Assembly: GCA_964621755.1 (NCBI GenBank)
Contig: CAZUPI010000003.1
Span: 20,039-84,038, forward strand
DNA: 64,000 bases
Source: UMGS1696 sp964621755
Lineage (GTDB): Bacteria; Bacillota; Clostridia; Oscillospirales; CAG-272
Reading direction: 5' to 3'
Both the position numbers and the translations under genes were made by a program. How positions within the stretch are numbered: position 1 is the first letter of the stretch; every line of letters starts with the position of its first letter. The notes beneath the pieces were generated by a model. The model made no database searches, was not told the origin of the DNA, and saw only the letters and a program-made list of their open reading frames with translations. Below are positions 44,247 through 53,869 of this stretch, piece by piece.

Positions 44247-44777
44247 ATGATAATTTTAGGAGTCGATCCCGGGATAGCGATAGTCGGATGGGGAATTATA
44301 AATTATTCCGGCTTCGGGACCCAAATAAAGCCCATTGCATTTGGAGCGATAACAACAAAATCGACCGAAAAAACGGAAGACAGAATCCTAAAAGTCTTTG
44401 AGGAACTGACAGCGATAATCGATAGATACAAGCCGGAAGCCGTATCGATAGAGGAGCTGTTCTTCAATACAAATCAGAAAACCGGCATTATTGTCGCGGA
44501 AGCGAGAGGGGTCATCCTCCTCGCCTGCCGCCGCGTCGGTCTTCCGATATATGAATACACGCCGCTGCAGATAAAACAAGCAGTTGTCGGTTACGGAAGA
44601 GCAGACAAGCGCCAAGTTATCGACATGGTGACCATGTTCCTCGGTCTCCAGAAGCCGCCAAAACCGGATGATACCGCCGACGCTCTTGCCGCTGCCATCT
44701 GTCATGCCCACTCCGGCACTTCCAGGTTAGCTGAATTCTACAACAAACCAACCTCCATGGCTGGAAAAATAAAGTGA
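44247..44777 (+). CDS. ruvC: Holliday junction resolvase RuvC
   Basis: 176 residues of RNase H-like fold. Acidic catalytic residues are seen in LGVDPGIAIVGWGII (Asp7), VSIEELFFNTNQKTGI (Glu near 70) and DDTADALAAAICHAH (Asp pair near 143-146). It cleaves Holliday junctions made during recombination repair, normally with RuvAB; ruvA and ruvB are not next to it here. Complete. Confidence 0.96.
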   Translation: MIILGVDPGIAIVGWGIINYSGFGTQIKPIAFGAITTKSTEKTEDRILKVFEELTAIIDRYKPEAVSIEELFFNTNQKTGIIVAEARGVILLACRRVGLPIYEYTPLQIKQAVVGYGRADKRQVIDMVTMFLGLQKPPKPDDTADALAAAICHAHSGTSRLAEFYNKPTSMAGKIK

Positions 44778-44931
44778 TAAGGGAACGCGAAGCCCCATGA
44801 AGACTTTTCGAGCTGGAGGAAAGCATGATGATTGTGCAGGGGAATGGTGACTTTTGTACAAAAGGTTTTTGAGCGGGGTTGTGAGGAGATAAGCGTTTTC
44901 AAGCAGAAAACAAAAACTAAAGGAGCATAGC

Positions 44932-45801
44932 ATGTGGGTTGCGGATAGATGGAAGGAATATGAATTGATTGACTGCGAGGGCGGAGAACGACTGGAGAGA
45001 TGGGGAAAATACATTCTTGTCAGGCCGGATCCGCAGGTCATCTGGAGCGGGGAGCGGAAGAATCCGCTGTGGAAGGAGGCACATGGCGTATATCGCAGAC
45101 AGGGCGGCGGAGGCTCGTGGGTCGTCAACCGGATGCCTGAGAATTGGTGCATTTCTTATGGGAATTACCGCTTTCGGCTACGGCCGATGGGCTTTAAGCA
45201 CACCGGATTATTTCCTGAACAGGCAACAAACTGGGACTGGACGACCGGTGTGATTCAACGGAGGACAGAAGCACTAAAGGTGCTTAATCTGTTTGCCTAC
45301 ACCGGCGGCGCGACTGTCGCGTGTGCTATGGCGGGCGCCGCTGTATGCCATGTCGACGCGTCCAAGGGCATGACGAATGCCGCGCGCGAGAATATGCAGC
45401 TCTCCGGACTTGCCGATGCTCCGTGCCGCTATATCGTCGACGACTGCCGTAAATTTGTCGAGCGCGAGATTCGACGCGGCGTGCGCTATGACGGCATTAT
45501 CATGGACCCGCCTTCCTATGGCAGAGGGCCGAACGGCGAGGTCTGGAAGCTCGAAGAGTGTGCCGCCGACCTTGCGAGACTTACTGTTCGCGTGCTGTCC
45601 GATAAACCCGCGTTCTTCCTCATCAATTCTTATACCACCGGACTTTCTCCCGCTACCATGGGCTATATTTTGCAGGACGCTCTCCCGGAACGCTTGAGAC
45701 GCGTGGCGTACGTGGAGTGCGGCGAAACCGGAATCCCCGTCGCCGATTCGGGACTTGTCCTGCCAAGCGGTGCTTCCGTACGGTGCGAATTTAAGTATTA
45801 A
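44932..45801 (+). CDS. class I SAM-dependent rRNA methyltransferase-like protein
   Basis: 289 residues. Motif I is VLNLFAYTGGATVACAMAGA (about 115-134), then HVDASKGMTNAARENMQLSG and the catalytic-loop IIMDPPSYGRGPNGEVWKLE. This resembles the catalytic domain of RlmI/RlmK-type 23S rRNA methyltransferases, but it lacks the N-terminal PUA domain of RlmI. The target base is not readable. AAAGGAG precedes the ATG. It ends 16 bp before ecfA1. Confidence 0.88.
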   Translation: MWVADRWKEYELIDCEGGERLERWGKYILVRPDPQVIWSGERKNPLWKEAHGVYRRQGGGGSWVVNRMPENWCISYGNYRFRLRPMGFKHTGLFPEQATNWDWTTGVIQRRTEALKVLNLFAYTGGATVACAMAGAAVCHVDASKGMTNAARENMQLSGLADAPCRYIVDDCRKFVEREIRRGVRYDGIIMDPPSYGRGPNGEVWKLEECAADLARLTVRVLSDKPAFFLINSYTTGLSPATMGYILQDALPERLRRVAYVECGETGIPVADSGLVLPSGASVRCEFKY

Positions 45802-45817
45802 AAATAAGGGAATACAA

Positions 45818-46726
45818 ATGCAATCTGATAAAATTCCAATTATAAAAGCCGAAAATATTACCTTCACGTATCCCGGCGACAGCGAGTCCCAGCCTGTCCG
45901 TGCCCTCGACGGCGTGTCGTTTGAAATCGAAGAAGGCTCATTTACCGCCATACTCGGTCACAACGGAAGCGGGAAATCCACTCTCGCAAAGCTTCTTTGT
46001 ATGATAAATTATCCCGACTCCGGCAAGCTCTGGATTCGCGGACGGGAGATGACCGCTGACGATATTACCGACCGCGATATCCTTGACGCCAGACGGGATG
46101 TCGGGATGGTTTTTCAGAATCCTGATAACCAAATCGTGGCTACCATCGTGGAAGAGGACGTCGCGTTCGGATGTGAGAACCTCGGTATTCCCTCCGAAGA
46201 AATCCGCCAACGCGTGGATAGCGCGCTCGAAGAGGTCGGCATGACCAAATATGCACGCAGCGCGCCGCATAATCTGTCAGGCGGTCAAAAGCAGAGAGTC
46301 GCAATCGCGGGCGTTATCGCGATGAAGAGACGGTGCATCATCTTCGACGAGTCCACCGCAATGCTCGACCCCATGGGAAGACGAGAAGTCATGAATACCG
46401 CGCTCAAGCTCAACCGCGAGGATGGCATCACCGTGATTCTCATTACTCACTATATGAACGAAGCTACTATGGCGGACCGTATCATCGTCATGAATCAGGG
46501 GAAAATTCTGCGGGATGGCACCCCGTCCGAAGTCTTTTCCAATCCCGAAGCCATGTGGAACGCCGGGCTCGACGTCCCCCAGACGACAGAGCTCCTCTAT
46601 AAAATGAAAAAAGCCGGACTCGACGTGCGGCTGGACGTCTTCGACGTAAACGAATGCGCGGCGGAAATCGCAAACGCGATGGAACGGAAGGCGGAGAAGG
46701 AGAAGGTATGGCTACAATCGAACTGA
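45818..46726 (+). CDS. ecfA1: ECF transporter ATPase EcfA1
   Basis: 302 residues. Walker A LGHNGSGKSTLAKLLCMINY, Q-loop VFQNPDNQIVATIVEEDVAF, signature LSGGQKQRVAIAGVIAMKRR, Walker B CIIFDESTAMLDPMGRREV, and a C-terminal dimerisation segment as in energy-coupling-factor ATPases. The Q-loop motif (QNPDNQ) is the hallmark of EcfA. The start is ATG 45818 with AAGGGA; the frame is open back into the methyltransferase gene. Overlaps ecfA2 by 19 bp. It energises vitamin or metal uptake with exchangeable S components encoded elsewhere. Confidence 0.95.
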   Translation: MQSDKIPIIKAENITFTYPGDSESQPVRALDGVSFEIEEGSFTAILGHNGSGKSTLAKLLCMINYPDSGKLWIRGREMTADDITDRDILDARRDVGMVFQNPDNQIVATIVEEDVAFGCENLGIPSEEIRQRVDSALEEVGMTKYARSAPHNLSGGQKQRVAIAGVIAMKRRCIIFDESTAMLDPMGRREVMNTALKLNREDGITVILITHYMNEATMADRIIVMNQGKILRDGTPSEVFSNPEAMWNAGLDVPQTTELLYKMKKAGLDVRLDVFDVNECAAEIANAMERKAEKEKVWLQSN

Positions 46727-47598
46727 CAAACGTTACGTTTACTTATAATAAAAATGCCCCCTCCGCAACGCGCGCTCTCGATAACATATCGCTGAAAATC
46801 GACGGAGAAGCCGATGGAATCACGGGACTGATAGGACATACCGGAAGCGGAAAATCGACCCTCGTGCAGCTGCTGAACGGCCTTCTGAAACCTGACACGG
46901 GGGAAGTAAAGCTGGATGGCGTCAACATTTGGGATGACCCAAAAAAGATTCGCGACGTCCGCTTTAAGGCGGGACTTGTGATGCAGTATCCGGAATATCA
47001 GCTTTTTGCGGAAACGGTAAGAGAAGACATCGCCTTCGGCCCCAAAAATATGGGACTCACGGGAGACGAGCTGAACGCCCGTGTAGCGGAAGCTGCTAAG
47101 TTTGCCGGATTGTCCTCCGCTTTACTTGCAAAATCCCCGTTTGAGCTGTCAGGCGGTCAAAAAAGACGGGCAGCTCTTGCCGGCGTCCTCGCCATGCGTC
47201 CGAAAATTCTCATCCTCGACGAACCGGCGGCCGGGCTTGACCCCGTCGGAAGACGTGATATCCTCGGCGGCATCAGAAAATATGCGAGCGAAAGCGGGAC
47301 AACGGTCATCATCGTCAGTCACAGCATGGAAGATATGGCTATGTACTGTGATAACCTTGTGGTCATGTCGAATGCGAAAATCCTCATGCACAAAACCTGC
47401 GCCGAAGTTTTTTCTGAGTACCGCGAACTCATCGCTGTGGGGCTCGACGTGCCGCAGATAACCCGTATCGCCTCCGCTCTCGCCGAGCACGGGATCGATA
47501 TCGGAAACGACATTTACACGGTAGACTATGCCGTGAAGAAGCTGCTCAAACAGATGGAACAGGGGTATAATAAAACCAAAGAGCCCAAACAGGTATAA
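46708..47598 (+). CDS. ecfA2: ECF transporter ATPase EcfA2
   Basis: 296 residues. Walker A IGHTGSGKSTLVQLLNGLLK, Q-loop MQYPEYQLFAETVREDIAFG, signature LSGGQKRRAALAGVLAMRPK, Walker B ILILDEPAAGLDP, switch VSHSMEDMA. QYPEYQLF is typical of EcfA2. The start 46708 has GAAGGAGAAGG upstream, inside the end of ecfA1. Confidence 0.95.
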   Translation: MATIELTNVTFTYNKNAPSATRALDNISLKIDGEADGITGLIGHTGSGKSTLVQLLNGLLKPDTGEVKLDGVNIWDDPKKIRDVRFKAGLVMQYPEYQLFAETVREDIAFGPKNMGLTGDELNARVAEAAKFAGLSSALLAKSPFELSGGQKRRAALAGVLAMRPKILILDEPAAGLDPVGRRDILGGIRKYASESGTTVIIVSHSMEDMAMYCDNLVVMSNAKILMHKTCAEVFSEYRELIAVGLDVPQITRIASALAEHGIDIGNDIYTVDYAVKKLLKQMEQGYNKTKEPKQV

Positions 47599-47731
47599 AG
47601 CCCCGGATTCATAAATTATATACTATAGTAGAAAAAGGTATTTGGATGGGCGCGGGAAATCAGAGAGTGGAGAACAGAACTCCCTTCCGGAAAAAGCTCC
47701 CGCGCATACCGCCAAATAAAATTGCTGCCAT

Positions 47732-48559
47732 ATGAAATCTGATATTACGTTCGGGCAGTACTGTGAGGGGGATTCCCTGATTCACAGGCTTGACCCGAGA
47801 GCGAAAATCCTCCTTTCAATTTTGTATATTCTGGTGATTTTTCTGGCGAAGAGCGTAACTGCGTTTATTCTGTTGACCATTTCCGCAGCCGTTTTCGTTG
47901 GACTCACGAAAATCTCGCCCGCCATGATTCTGCGCTCCATGCGGCCGCTGCTTTTCATCATCCTGTTTACTGCGGTCATCAACATCTTCTGGATGACGGG
48001 CGACAACCTCCTTTTGTCCTTCGGGCCGATTAAAATCTACCTTGAGGGTATCATCAACGCGGTGCTGATTATCCTGCGCATCGTCCTTCTTATCGTCGCA
48101 ACCTCGGTGTTCCTGACCTATACTACAACGCCGCTCGCGCTGACCGATGGGTTGGAACAACTTCTTGCGCCGCTTAAAAAGATTCACGTTCCGGTGCATG
48201 AGTTTTCCATGATGATGACCATCGCCCTGCGCTTCATTCCGACCCTCATCGACGAAACCGAGAAAATCATGAATGCGCAAAAGGCGCGCGGTGCGGACTT
48301 TTCCACAGGAAACCTGATTCAGCGCGCAAAGGCGCTCATTCCGATTCTGATTCCGCTGTTCATCTCCGCTTTCCGCCGCGCCGACGAGCTGGCTACCGCT
48401 ATGGAGTGCCGTTGTTATACCGGCGGCGAGGGCAGAACCCGCATGAACGTGCTTCACACCACCTCACTTGATTGGATATTCGGCGCCGCAGTCATTGCGC
48501 TTGGCGGGGGCGTTATCCTTGTCAATCTTTATTTCCCAATGTGGGGATTGAGCATCTAA
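47732..48559 (+). CDS. ecfT: ECF transporter transmembrane component EcfT
   Basis: 275 residues, with four to five hydrophobic segments and the coupling helices carrying the conserved Ala-Arg-Gly motifs (NAQKARGADFSTGNLIQRAK, ADELATAMECRCYTGGEGRT). It links the EcfA1/EcfA2 pair to S components such as those for riboflavin, folate or biotin. A 133-bp gap separates it from ecfA2. Confidence 0.94.
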   Translation: MKSDITFGQYCEGDSLIHRLDPRAKILLSILYILVIFLAKSVTAFILLTISAAVFVGLTKISPAMILRSMRPLLFIILFTAVINIFWMTGDNLLLSFGPIKIYLEGIINAVLIILRIVLLIVATSVFLTYTTTPLALTDGLEQLLAPLKKIHVPVHEFSMMMTIALRFIPTLIDETEKIMNAQKARGADFSTGNLIQRAKALIPILIPLFISAFRRADELATAMECRCYTGGEGRTRMNVLHTTSLDWIFGAAVIALGGGVILVNLYFPMWGLSI

Positions 48560-48565
48560 TAAATC

Positions 48566-49351
48566 ATGAAGCTTCTCTTAAAAATCGCCTATGACGGCAC
48601 CGCTTACAGTGGCTATCAGGCACAGCCGGACAAACCGTCCATCCAGCGCACTTTGACCGATGCAGCATCCGCTTGTTTCGGCTTCCCGTGCACTGTCACC
48701 GGGTGCAGCCGTACCGACGCGGGTGTCCATGCCCTCGGCTTCTGCGCCGCCATCGAACCTAAAGTCCCATTTGAAGACTGGCTGTCCATCCCCATCGGAC
48801 GGGTCCACCGCGCCCTCCGACGCTTCCTGCCGCCGGATATCGCGGTCTGCAGCGAAGCCAGCGTCCCCGACGACTTTCACCCGCGCTATTCCGTTACGCG
48901 GAAAGAATACCTTTACCGCATGTACGACTCGGTCGCGGACGACCCGTTTCAGAATAACCGTGCGTGGCGCCTCAAGCATCCGATAGACGCCGACGCTCTT
49001 GCATGCATGAATCGTGCTGCCGATCCTATTGTCGGATACCACGATTTTACATCATTTATGGCGTCCGGCTCCAACATTATCGACGCCCACAGAACAGTCT
49101 ATTCCCTCACCGTAAGCCGCAGCGACAAGTTCCTCGACCTCCGCATTTCCGCGGACGGCTTTCTATACAACATGGTCCGCATCATCACGGGTACCCTTGT
49201 TGCATGTGCCTACGGTGCCCTTACCCCAGCCGCTATCCCCCAGATTCTGTCCTCCAAAAACCGCGCTGCCGCCGGTTCAACGGCTCCCCCGTACGGCCTC
49301 TACCTTGCCGAGGTAACTTACGACCGGGAGATTGAGTGGAAATTGGAGTAG
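48566..49351 (+). CDS. truA: tRNA pseudouridine(38-40) synthase TruA
   Basis: 261 residues. The catalytic Asp is in CSRTDAGVHALGFCA (about residue 52), the N-terminus is KIAYDGTAYSGYQAQPDKPS, and the later motif ISADGFLYNMVRIITGTLV is conserved. It modifies the anticodon arm of many tRNAs. It starts 6 bp after ecfT, an arrangement common in Firmicutes. Confidence 0.96.
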   Translation: MKLLLKIAYDGTAYSGYQAQPDKPSIQRTLTDAASACFGFPCTVTGCSRTDAGVHALGFCAAIEPKVPFEDWLSIPIGRVHRALRRFLPPDIAVCSEASVPDDFHPRYSVTRKEYLYRMYDSVADDPFQNNRAWRLKHPIDADALACMNRAADPIVGYHDFTSFMASGSNIIDAHRTVYSLTVSRSDKFLDLRISADGFLYNMVRIITGTLVACAYGALTPAAIPQILSSKNRAAAGSTAPPYGLYLAEVTYDREIEWKLE

Positions 49352-49439
49352 GGGTCTCTATTCCCCTAAAACCTTTCGACTGGGTCGGAGCTCTATGGAG
49401 CCCTATCAATAAAAAATAAGAAAAAGCGGTACACAAACG

Positions 49440-50654
49440 ATGGCAAATATCAGTACGAAGAAAGAACTGCGGGTGGCGGGAAAGATACCGCCGCAGGTGA
49501 ACAGGTACTATTTGAAGGTGGCAAAGACATATAAGATTTGTGGAGTTGCTCTGCTGCTGGTACTGGTCCTGTTTCTTATATTTGTGACGATGTTTTTCAG
49601 CGACTATGTGACTTATGAGAATATGCGCTACCTCGCAAAGGATTTTGGCGCGATGATGTTGTCTGAGGATGTCGGCTTCACGAATATTGTCTATAATGGG
49701 GTCGACAATATGAAATTTGTCTCCTTTAAAAATGGGCTTGCCGCGGTGAGCAGCGATAAGTACCTCTACTTTGATGCGACGGGAATTCGCCTGATTGAAG
49801 AGGATTCCGGCTGCACCGACCCCATTTTGGTTCCCGCCGAAAAATACCTGCTCCTTTACGACCTCGGCGGAACAAGTTACTCCGTATACAATCAGCTTAC
49901 CCGAATCATCAGTCGGGAAAGCGATAACAAAATCATTACGGGCGATATGAGCGACTCGGGCGCGTATATTCTCGTGACCCGCTCACGGGAAACCAAATAC
50001 GTCGTGGAGGTCTATAACTCCGCTTTCAATCACTCTATGAGCATCTATAAAGAGAACTACGTCCTCGACGCGGCAATTTCGCCGGATGGCACGCACATTA
50101 TCATCTGTTCCGCGGCGCCTTCCGATACCGACTTTGACTGCGAAGTGTCGGTGTGCCTTGCCGGCGTTTCCGAAAATCTGACGACCCTGACTTATCCCCA
50201 TACGATGCCCCTCGACGTCTACGCGTCGAATGAAGGATTTGTCATGCTGTGCGACACGGCCCTCTATTTTTTCGATTACAACGGAAATTTGCAATCGACC
50301 GTGAGCATGGCCGGAACTTCCCTGCGTTATGCGGATACAAACGATAACGCGTCGGTGTTGGTCGGAAGCGTGAATGCGCTCGGTATGGAAAACCGCGTGA
50401 TTGTCACGGATTCGTCCGGAGAAATTTTGCTCGACACCGTAATCAACAACCGCATTACCGGTGTGGAAGCGTCAGAAAACCTCGAAGAAGCGCTTGCTTA
50501 TGTGCAGGTCCCGGACGGAATTGTGCAGATAACCCCTGACGGCGCGGAAAATCTGTATACCCCGGATGGTTCCGATGTTATTGAAGTAGTCCCGGTCACA
50601 AACGGCGCGATAATCTGTACTAAAACCGGAGCCTATATGGCTTTTACAGAATAA
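49440..50654 (+). CDS. DUF5711-like single-pass membrane protein with beta-propeller repeats
   Basis: 404 residues. A basic cytosolic N-terminus, one membrane helix (ICGVALLLVLVLFLIFVTMF, about 33-52), then an external domain of repeated short beta-strand units (NMKFVSFKNGLAAVSSDKYL, DAAISPDGTHIIICSAAPSD, GVEASENLEEALAYVQVPDG) that read as propeller blades. No catalytic motif is seen. It is followed 48 bp later by the CvpA-like gene, and these two often occur together in Clostridia; the function is unknown. Confidence 0.75.
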   Translation: MANISTKKELRVAGKIPPQVNRYYLKVAKTYKICGVALLLVLVLFLIFVTMFFSDYVTYENMRYLAKDFGAMMLSEDVGFTNIVYNGVDNMKFVSFKNGLAAVSSDKYLYFDATGIRLIEEDSGCTDPILVPAEKYLLLYDLGGTSYSVYNQLTRIISRESDNKIITGDMSDSGAYILVTRSRETKYVVEVYNSAFNHSMSIYKENYVLDAAISPDGTHIIICSAAPSDTDFDCEVSVCLAGVSENLTTLTYPHTMPLDVYASNEGFVMLCDTALYFFDYNGNLQSTVSMAGTSLRYADTNDNASVLVGSVNALGMENRVIVTDSSGEILLDTVINNRITGVEASENLEEALAYVQVPDGIVQITPDGAENLYTPDGSDVIEVVPVTNGAIICTKTGAYMAFTE

Positions 50655-50702
50655 AATAAAAAACATTAAAATTCTTCCCATAAGTAATAGGAGGTGGGAA
50701 TC

Positions 50703-51437
50703 ATGAGTCTGGCGATTGATGCTGTGATTCTGTTCAGCGCGGTCATTATTGTTTGGCTTGGAGCAAAAAGAGGACTGATTCGTTCCGTAATGGGACTGGT
50801 CAGCGGAATAGTGTCGGCAATAGCCGCATACGCTTATACACCTGTTCTTGCCGCGTACATCCGGCAAAACTATCTAATCGATAATATCACAAACGGTATC
50901 GCGGAGACCTTGCGCTCTCTTGCATTCGATACCAGCACCGATTTATATGACCTCGACCGCTTAGCAGTCGACCTGCCCGAGCCGTTCACCGGAATCTTGG
51001 AGCGCTACAACATCGACATCGATGCCTTCTCCGAACAGATACGCGGCCTAACCGGATGCAGCGAGGAGGTCGTAAACAGTTTCGCGGGAGAGATAGCCTC
51101 CCCGACCGCCGACCTCATCGCGTCAGTGGCGGCCTTTGCCATCCTGTTTGTGGTGATTCTCATCGTGCTGTCCCTGCTCACCGCCGTGCTCGACCTCATC
51201 TTCACTCTTCCGGTACTCAGAAGCGCGAACATGTTCTTTGGGTTCCTCCTGGGACTCGCGGAAGCTGCCTTTTTTGCAAGCATCCTCGCGACCGTTATGT
51301 CGGTCCTTGTCTCTTCCCTCGGTGCGATTGAACCCTCCCTCTTCGGCTCCGATGCCGTAGAAGATACCGTCATTTGTCAATTCGTCCTCCGTCACAACCT
51401 TGTCAACGGTCTCATGACTGCGCTGGGCTGGGGTTAA
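50703..51437 (+). CDS. CvpA-family membrane protein
   Basis: 244 residues with four hydrophobic helices (AIDAVILFSAVIIVWLGAKR, VMGLVSGIVSAIAAYAYTPV, SVAAFAILFVVILIVLSLLT, FFGFLLGLAEAAFFASILAT). The N-terminal pattern A-x-A-V-I-L-x-x-x-x-x-x-G-A-x-R-G is that of CvpA proteins, known for colicin V production in E. coli and for envelope stress in other bacteria. Start ATG 50703, 8 bp after GGAGG. Confidence 0.85.
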   Translation: MSLAIDAVILFSAVIIVWLGAKRGLIRSVMGLVSGIVSAIAAYAYTPVLAAYIRQNYLIDNITNGIAETLRSLAFDTSTDLYDLDRLAVDLPEPFTGILERYNIDIDAFSEQIRGLTGCSEEVVNSFAGEIASPTADLIASVAAFAILFVVILIVLSLLTAVLDLIFTLPVLRSANMFFGFLLGLAEAAFFASILATVMSVLVSSLGAIEPSLFGSDAVEDTVICQFVLRHNLVNGLMTALGWG

Positions 51438-51574
51438 TGAGACCTACAGACCAGAAAACATTTAAAAAATGATTTGGAGAGTCAGGGACCCTTTCTAAAA
51501 TGGTCCTCTGACGTGGTTTGGGGCAGGGCCCCATCAAAACAACAAACAAAACTACAGAAAATAAAGGTGTCCTT

Positions 51575-53863
51575 ATGATTATGTGTACAAGATGCCACAA
51601 AAGAGTGGCTGCGGTTTTTATTACGAGGCTGGATAACGGCGAGAGCAAGCAGGAGGGATTGTGCATCAAGTGCGCCAAGGAACTGGGGATTAAGCCGATT
51701 GACGACATTATTGCGCAGACCGGGCTTGACGACGAGACTATCGAACGCCTGAACGGCGAGATGGAGACGATGCTGGAGAACGGCGATATCGTACCCGGAG
51801 AAACGGACGGAAGCGCCCCGCTGCTGAACTTCTCCAAGCTGATGGGAGAGGGCGCAAAGAATTCCCGGGATAAAAAGCGTCAAAAAGGGGATTCCAAATC
51901 CGACTCCGAACCCGAGATGAAGTTTCTCAAAAATTATACCACCAACCTCACCGCACGCGCCAAAAATGGCGAACTCGATCGCATCATCGGACGTGACCGT
52001 GAGCTGGAGCGCGTCATACAGATTCTGTGCCGCCGTCAAAAGAACAACCCCTGCCTCATCGGGGAACCCGGCGTCGGCAAAACCGCTATCGCGGAGGCCC
52101 TTGCACAGCGCATCGCTGACGGACAGGTGCCGTATAAGCTCAAGGACCACGATGTATGCCTCCTCGATTTGACCGCTCTTGTTGCCGGTACGCAGTTCCG
52201 CGGTCAGTTTGAGTCGCGCGTTCTGGGGCTCCTCGGCGATGTGAAGGCGCATGGCAAGGTCATCCTTGTCATCGATGAGGTCCATAACCTCGTCGGCGTA
52301 GGGGACGCAGAAGGAAGCATGAACGCCGCCAATATCCTGAAGCCCGCGCTCTCCCGCGGAGAAATTCAGGTCATCGGCGCGACTACTCTCACGGAGTACC
52401 GCAAGTATATCGAAAAAGATACCGCCCTCGAGCGCCGCTTCCAGCCCGTTATGGTCAACGAACCCTCCGTGGCAGATACGGTTGCAATTTTAAAGGGAAT
52501 TAAAAAATATTACGAAGACTACCATGGTGTAAAAATCGCGGATGAAATCCTTACTTCCGCCGCGACCTTGTCCGAGCGCTATATCACCGACCGCTATCTC
52601 CCCGATAAGGCAATCGACCTCGTTGACGAGGCCGCATCCCATATTTCTGTTCACACACCTGAAATCAACGAGCGTCATGAACTTGCTGACCGTCGCGAGG
52701 TCGTCAAAAAAGAGTACGCCGATTTGGAGACTGCTATTTCCTCCTCCGATACCGGCCAAAGTTCCGATACCGAAACCATTGAGGAAAAATATCGCCGCCT
52801 AGCCGACCTTAAAGCCGAGGAAATGCGCATTGAAGCCCGCCTCGACGAACTTGACGAGCTCTGCGAAAAGGTCAGAATGCGGGAATCCGACCTTGCAGAC
52901 GTCATCGAAATCTGGACCGGCATTCCTGCGTCAACCATCGCTGAGAGCGAATACGAAAAGCTCGAACACCTCGACGAACGTCTTTCGCAACGGATTATCG
53001 GACAGAGCGAAGCTGTAAACGCGGTTGCACGCGCCGTCAGACGGAGCCGTGCCGGTGTGTCCTACAAGAGAAAGCCTGTTTCCTTTATCTTTGCAGGTCC
53101 TACCGGTGTGGGAAAAACCGAATTGGTCAAAGTTCTCGCCGCAGACTTGTTCTCCTCTCCGGAAACCCTCATTCGCCTCGATATGAGCGAGTTCATGGAC
53201 AAATTCTCCGTTTCCCGCATCATCGGTTCTCCTCCGGGATATGTCGGTTATGACGACGCGGGACAGCTCACCGAAAAAATCCGCCGCAGACCGTACTCCG
53301 TGGTCTTATTCGATGAAATCGAAAAGGCGCATCCCGACGTCATGAATATCCTTCTGCAAATCCTCGACGATGGCATCATTACCGACTCGCACGGCAAGCA
53401 GGTCGATTTCTGCAATACCATTATCGTCATGACAACCAATGCGGGAAGCACCTATGCGACCGCGAAAGCCGGTTTCTCCGACAGTAAAACCGCCCTTACC
53501 GAGGACAAAACCAAAAAAGCGCTTGAAGAATTTCTGCGCCCCGAGTTCATCAACCGCGTCGATGAAATCATCACATTTAACTCTCTCACACGAGATAACT
53601 TCATCGAAATCGCGCGTATCATGACCGGCGACCTCACAAAGCTCCTCTATGATAAGGGCATGGATATCCACTTCACCGATGCCGCAATTGCCCATGTCGC
53701 AGATAAATCGTACTCCGTCAAGTATGGCGCACGAAACATGCGCCGCTTCATCCAGACGGAAATTGAAGATAAAATTGCCGCCGAGATCATTGCCGCACGC
53801 GGACTTCTCTCCGAAATCACCGTGGACTCCGACGAGAGCGGAATCAAAGTCACGGCAGTCTAA
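51575..53863 (+). CDS. ClpE/ClpC-like AAA+ unfoldase with N-terminal zinc finger
   Basis: 762 residues. N-terminal zinc finger of the ClpE/McsA type (CTRCHKRVAAVFIT and CIKCAKELG, Cys pairs near 3-6 and 29-32). AAA-1: Walker A GEPGVGKTAIAEALAQR, Walker B VILVIDEVHNLVG. A middle coiled coil (EEKYRRLADLKAEEMRIEAR, about 405-450) follows. AAA-2: Walker A GPTGVGKTELVKVLA, Walker B YSVVLFDEIEKAHPDV, sensor region FLRPEFINRVDEIITF. The ClpP-docking loop, usually V/I/L-G-F/L, reads AGF (TAKAGFSDSK). No N-terminal Clp double repeat. The next gene starts 6 bp downstream. Confidence 0.9.
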   Translation: MIMCTRCHKRVAAVFITRLDNGESKQEGLCIKCAKELGIKPIDDIIAQTGLDDETIERLNGEMETMLENGDIVPGETDGSAPLLNFSKLMGEGAKNSRDKKRQKGDSKSDSEPEMKFLKNYTTNLTARAKNGELDRIIGRDRELERVIQILCRRQKNNPCLIGEPGVGKTAIAEALAQRIADGQVPYKLKDHDVCLLDLTALVAGTQFRGQFESRVLGLLGDVKAHGKVILVIDEVHNLVGVGDAEGSMNAANILKPALSRGEIQVIGATTLTEYRKYIEKDTALERRFQPVMVNEPSVADTVAILKGIKKYYEDYHGVKIADEILTSAATLSERYITDRYLPDKAIDLVDEAASHISVHTPEINERHELADRREVVKKEYADLETAISSSDTGQSSDTETIEEKYRRLADLKAEEMRIEARLDELDELCEKVRMRESDLADVIEIWTGIPASTIAESEYEKLEHLDERLSQRIIGQSEAVNAVARAVRRSRAGVSYKRKPVSFIFAGPTGVGKTELVKVLAADLFSSPETLIRLDMSEFMDKFSVSRIIGSPPGYVGYDDAGQLTEKIRRRPYSVVLFDEIEKAHPDVMNILLQILDDGIITDSHGKQVDFCNTIIVMTTNAGSTYATAKAGFSDSKTALTEDKTKKALEEFLRPEFINRVDEIITFNSLTRDNFIEIARIMTGDLTKLLYDKGMDIHFTDAAIAHVADKSYSVKYGARNMRRFIQTEIEDKIAAEIIAARGLLSEITVDSDESGIKVTAV

Positions 53864-53869
53864 AACGGA